DNA from: an uncultured Synergistia bacterium
Lineage (GTDB): Bacteria > Eremiobacterota > SpSt-956 > JAKJGF01
Assembly (NCBI GenBank): GCA_937888925.1
Contig: CALARM010000603.1
Coordinates: forward strand, 1 to 6,445
Reading direction: 5' to 3'
DNA length: 6,445 nucleotides
A program made the position numbers and the translations under genes. Shown here piece by piece: positions 5,707-6,445 of this stretch (its first letter is position 1; each line of letters starts with the position of its first letter). The notes beneath the pieces were generated by a model, which searched no databases, was not told the DNA's origin, and saw only the letters and a program-made list of their open reading frames with translations.

Positions 5707-6227
5707 CAGAATCTCCTGAAGAAATAATAATAAGAGAAAAACATAATTCTTTTAAAATCATATATAAATATAATTTGAATTTCAAGGCTATCTGTATGAA
5801 TCTGGCATTTATGTCTTTTGTATTTATGGTTATATGGTTCGTACATTTACTGCAACATCAGTCAATACCATTCTTTATTTTCCCTGTAATATGCATAGCC
5901 ATATGTGCCAGTTTGTATCTGACCTCTATAAGCAGCACAGTAATTGAAATAAATAATAACTGTATAAGTGTGTGCCAGAAACCTTTACCAAAGAATTCTC
6001 CGCCACCGATACCTTTATCTGACATAGACAATGTCTGTTACGGCCCGGAACCGCTTGGAGGAATATTCAGGATATATTCGCTGAAAATAGTCTTAAAAAA
6101 CGGGAAAAAAATCTCTATCTTTAAGAGCTATCCAGAGGGAGAAAACCATGTAAAATTTATTCAATCAGTGCTTCAAAAAAAACTTGATCTGGAAGAAAGA
6201 GAAAGAAAAGCCCTGACAGGAATATGA
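5703..6227 (+). CDS. Uncharacterised membrane protein: two transmembrane helices plus a possible PH-like beta domain
   Basis: The 174-residue protein starts with a charged, probably cytoplasmic segment (1-27), then two hydrophobic helices (about 28-50 and 55-77), then a soluble beta-rich domain (about 78-160) and a charged helical tail (KKLDLEERERKA). In the soluble part, the order TVIEINNNCISV, PIPLSDIDNV, SLKIVLKNGKKISI and a final helix EGENHVKFIQSVL recalls the bacterial PH-like domain seen in two-helix membrane proteins. This is a fold guess from pattern only. The ATG at 5703 overlaps the stop of the preceding gene (ATGA), and only a weak purine run (GAAAAGAAG) lies upstream, so translation probably depends on re-initiation. 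Function is unknown; tight coupling suggests a complex with, or shared role to, the 109-residue membrane protein. Confidence 0.75.
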   Translation: MTESPEEIIIREKHNSFKIIYKYNLNFKAICMNLAFMSFVFMVIWFVHLLQHQSIPFFIFPVICIAICASLYLTSISSTVIEINNNCISVCQKPLPKNSPPPIPLSDIDNVCYGPEPLGGIFRIYSLKIVLKNGKKISIFKSYPEGENHVKFIQSVLQKKLDLEERERKALTGI

Positions 6228-6244
6228 TATAAATCACCTATTCC
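6219..6244 (+). terminator. Weak stem-loop at the end of the membrane-protein pair
   Basis: GGAATA (6219-6224) can pair with TATTCC (6239-6244) around a 14-nt loop, followed by ATATTTT. The stem is short and AT-rich, overlaps the stop codon and has no uninterrupted T-run, so it is a poor intrinsic terminator at best. Readthrough into the following gene is possible. Confidence 0.15.
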
Positions 6245-6260
6245 ATATTTTCCTCTCCCC

Positions 6261-6269
6261 TGTTATAAT
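6261..6269 (+). promoter_or_regulatory. Extended -10 promoter element upstream of the helix-turn-helix gene
   Basis: The bases read TGTTATAAT, an exact extended -10 element. The hexamer 17 nt upstream, TTCCAT (6241-6246), is a poor -35 box. Transcription would start near 6276, giving a leader of about 100 nt that begins with the right-hand heptamer array. Confidence 0.45.
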
Positions 6270-6277
6270 ATATTATC

Positions 6278-6305
6278 GTGACGGGTAACGCGTAACGCGT
6301 GACGG
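6278..6305 (+). repeat. Heptamer repeat array, right copy (4 units of GTRACGS, plus strand)
   Basis: Four 7-bp units follow without gaps: GTGACGG (6278-6284), GTAACGC, GTAACGC and GTGACGG (6299-6305). The unit order matches the left copy at 5124-5151 in inverted orientation. It contains the palindrome ACGCGT and is GC-rich against the local background. If the upstream extended -10 is used, this array forms the 5' end of the transcript for the helix-turn-helix gene and could pair with the left array's sequence. Confidence 0.75.
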
Positions 6306-6364
6306 GCGAATAGACTTTCATTCCCCGCTGTGACTGTTCGGCCATAGCCGTTATTCTAACAAAT

Positions 6365-6369
6365 GGAGG
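6365..6369 (+). promoter_or_regulatory. Shine-Dalgarno site of the helix-turn-helix gene
   Basis: GGAGG ends 6 nt before ATG 6376, the strongest ribosome-binding site in the window. It fixes the start of the truncated gene that follows. Confidence 0.85.
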
Positions 6370-6375
6370 CCTGTA

Positions 6376-6445
6376 ATGAGTGAATATTTGACAAAAAAAG
6401 AATTAATGGAAGAACTTAAAATCAGTAAAAATACCGTATACAGAC
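6376..6445 (+). CDS. Helix-turn-helix DNA-binding protein, 3' truncated by the window
   Basis: Only the first 23 codons are inside the window. The product begins MSEYLTKKELMEELKISKN and continues TVYR. This matches the N-terminal layout of excisionase/MerR-like helix-turn-helix proteins: an YLT opening, a first helix with KELMEEL, a turn at KISKN and a recognition helix starting TVYR. Such proteins bind DNA as transcription regulators or as recombination directionality factors. Which applies here cannot be decided without the rest of the gene. A strong GGAGG lies 6 nt upstream, and an extended -10 and the heptamer array lie in front. It is separated from the membrane-protein pair by 148 bp. 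Confidence 0.7.
   Translation, partial: MSEYLTKKELMEELKISKNTVYR

Noticed and set aside
5451..5846. Minus-strand open frame of 131 codons across the two membrane-protein genes
   Set aside because: It lies antisense to the ATGA-coupled pair, has no ribosome-binding site support and has an atypical composition.
5124..6305. Terminal inverted repeats of a transposon
   Set aside because: The arrays are made of internal heptamers. No transposase or integrase lies between them and no target-site duplication is evident at their outer edges.

Overview
The window is AT-rich DNA of ordinary bacterial gene style: sigma70/sigmaA-like TATAAT boxes, Shine-Dalgarno sites, AGA and ATA codons used freely, and short intergenic gaps. 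The composition and the fused CobA-HemD enzyme fit a low-GC, probably anaerobic, Firmicutes/Clostridia-like bacterium. No marker here fixes the taxon, so this is only a guess.

Positions 1-2026 (+ strand) carry the 3' part of a fused uroporphyrinogen-III C-methyltransferase/uroporphyrinogen-III synthase (tetrapyrrole pathway). It is followed after 28 bp by an uncharacterised membrane protein with two NHL-like strand repeats. Positions 2014-4833 (- strand) form a probable two-gene operon: an unrecognised soluble 200-residue protein, then a full-length RecQ helicase (helicase core, zinc cluster, RQC, HRDC and a C-terminal helix-turn-helix). A well-formed promoter (TTGCTT, 17 nt, TATAAT) lies upstream of it. 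A perfect 12-bp inverted repeat, made of two TGTTAACA palindromes one helical turn apart, sits just upstream of the -35 box. RecQ and the membrane-protein gene are convergent and overlap by 13 bp.

Positions 4930-5376 hold no intact gene. They contain a possible 61-codon coding remnant, a 10-bp direct repeat at 21-bp spacing, a heptamer-repeat hairpin and three further small hairpins that could belong to a structured RNA or a decayed repeat element. Positions 5377-6227 (+ strand) are a translationally coupled pair of uncharacterised membrane proteins (ATGA overlap). The first has an extended -10 box placed so that its transcript could be leaderless. A second heptamer array at 6278-6305, in inverted orientation to the first, lies in the predicted leader of a truncated helix-turn-helix gene that begins at 6376.

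No CRISPR array, tRNA, rRNA, transposase or recognisable defence system is visible. The least explained items are the inverted heptamer arrays bracketing the membrane-protein pair, the palindromic operator of the recQ operon, the orphan protein encoded with RecQ, and the structured gap at 5121-5276.
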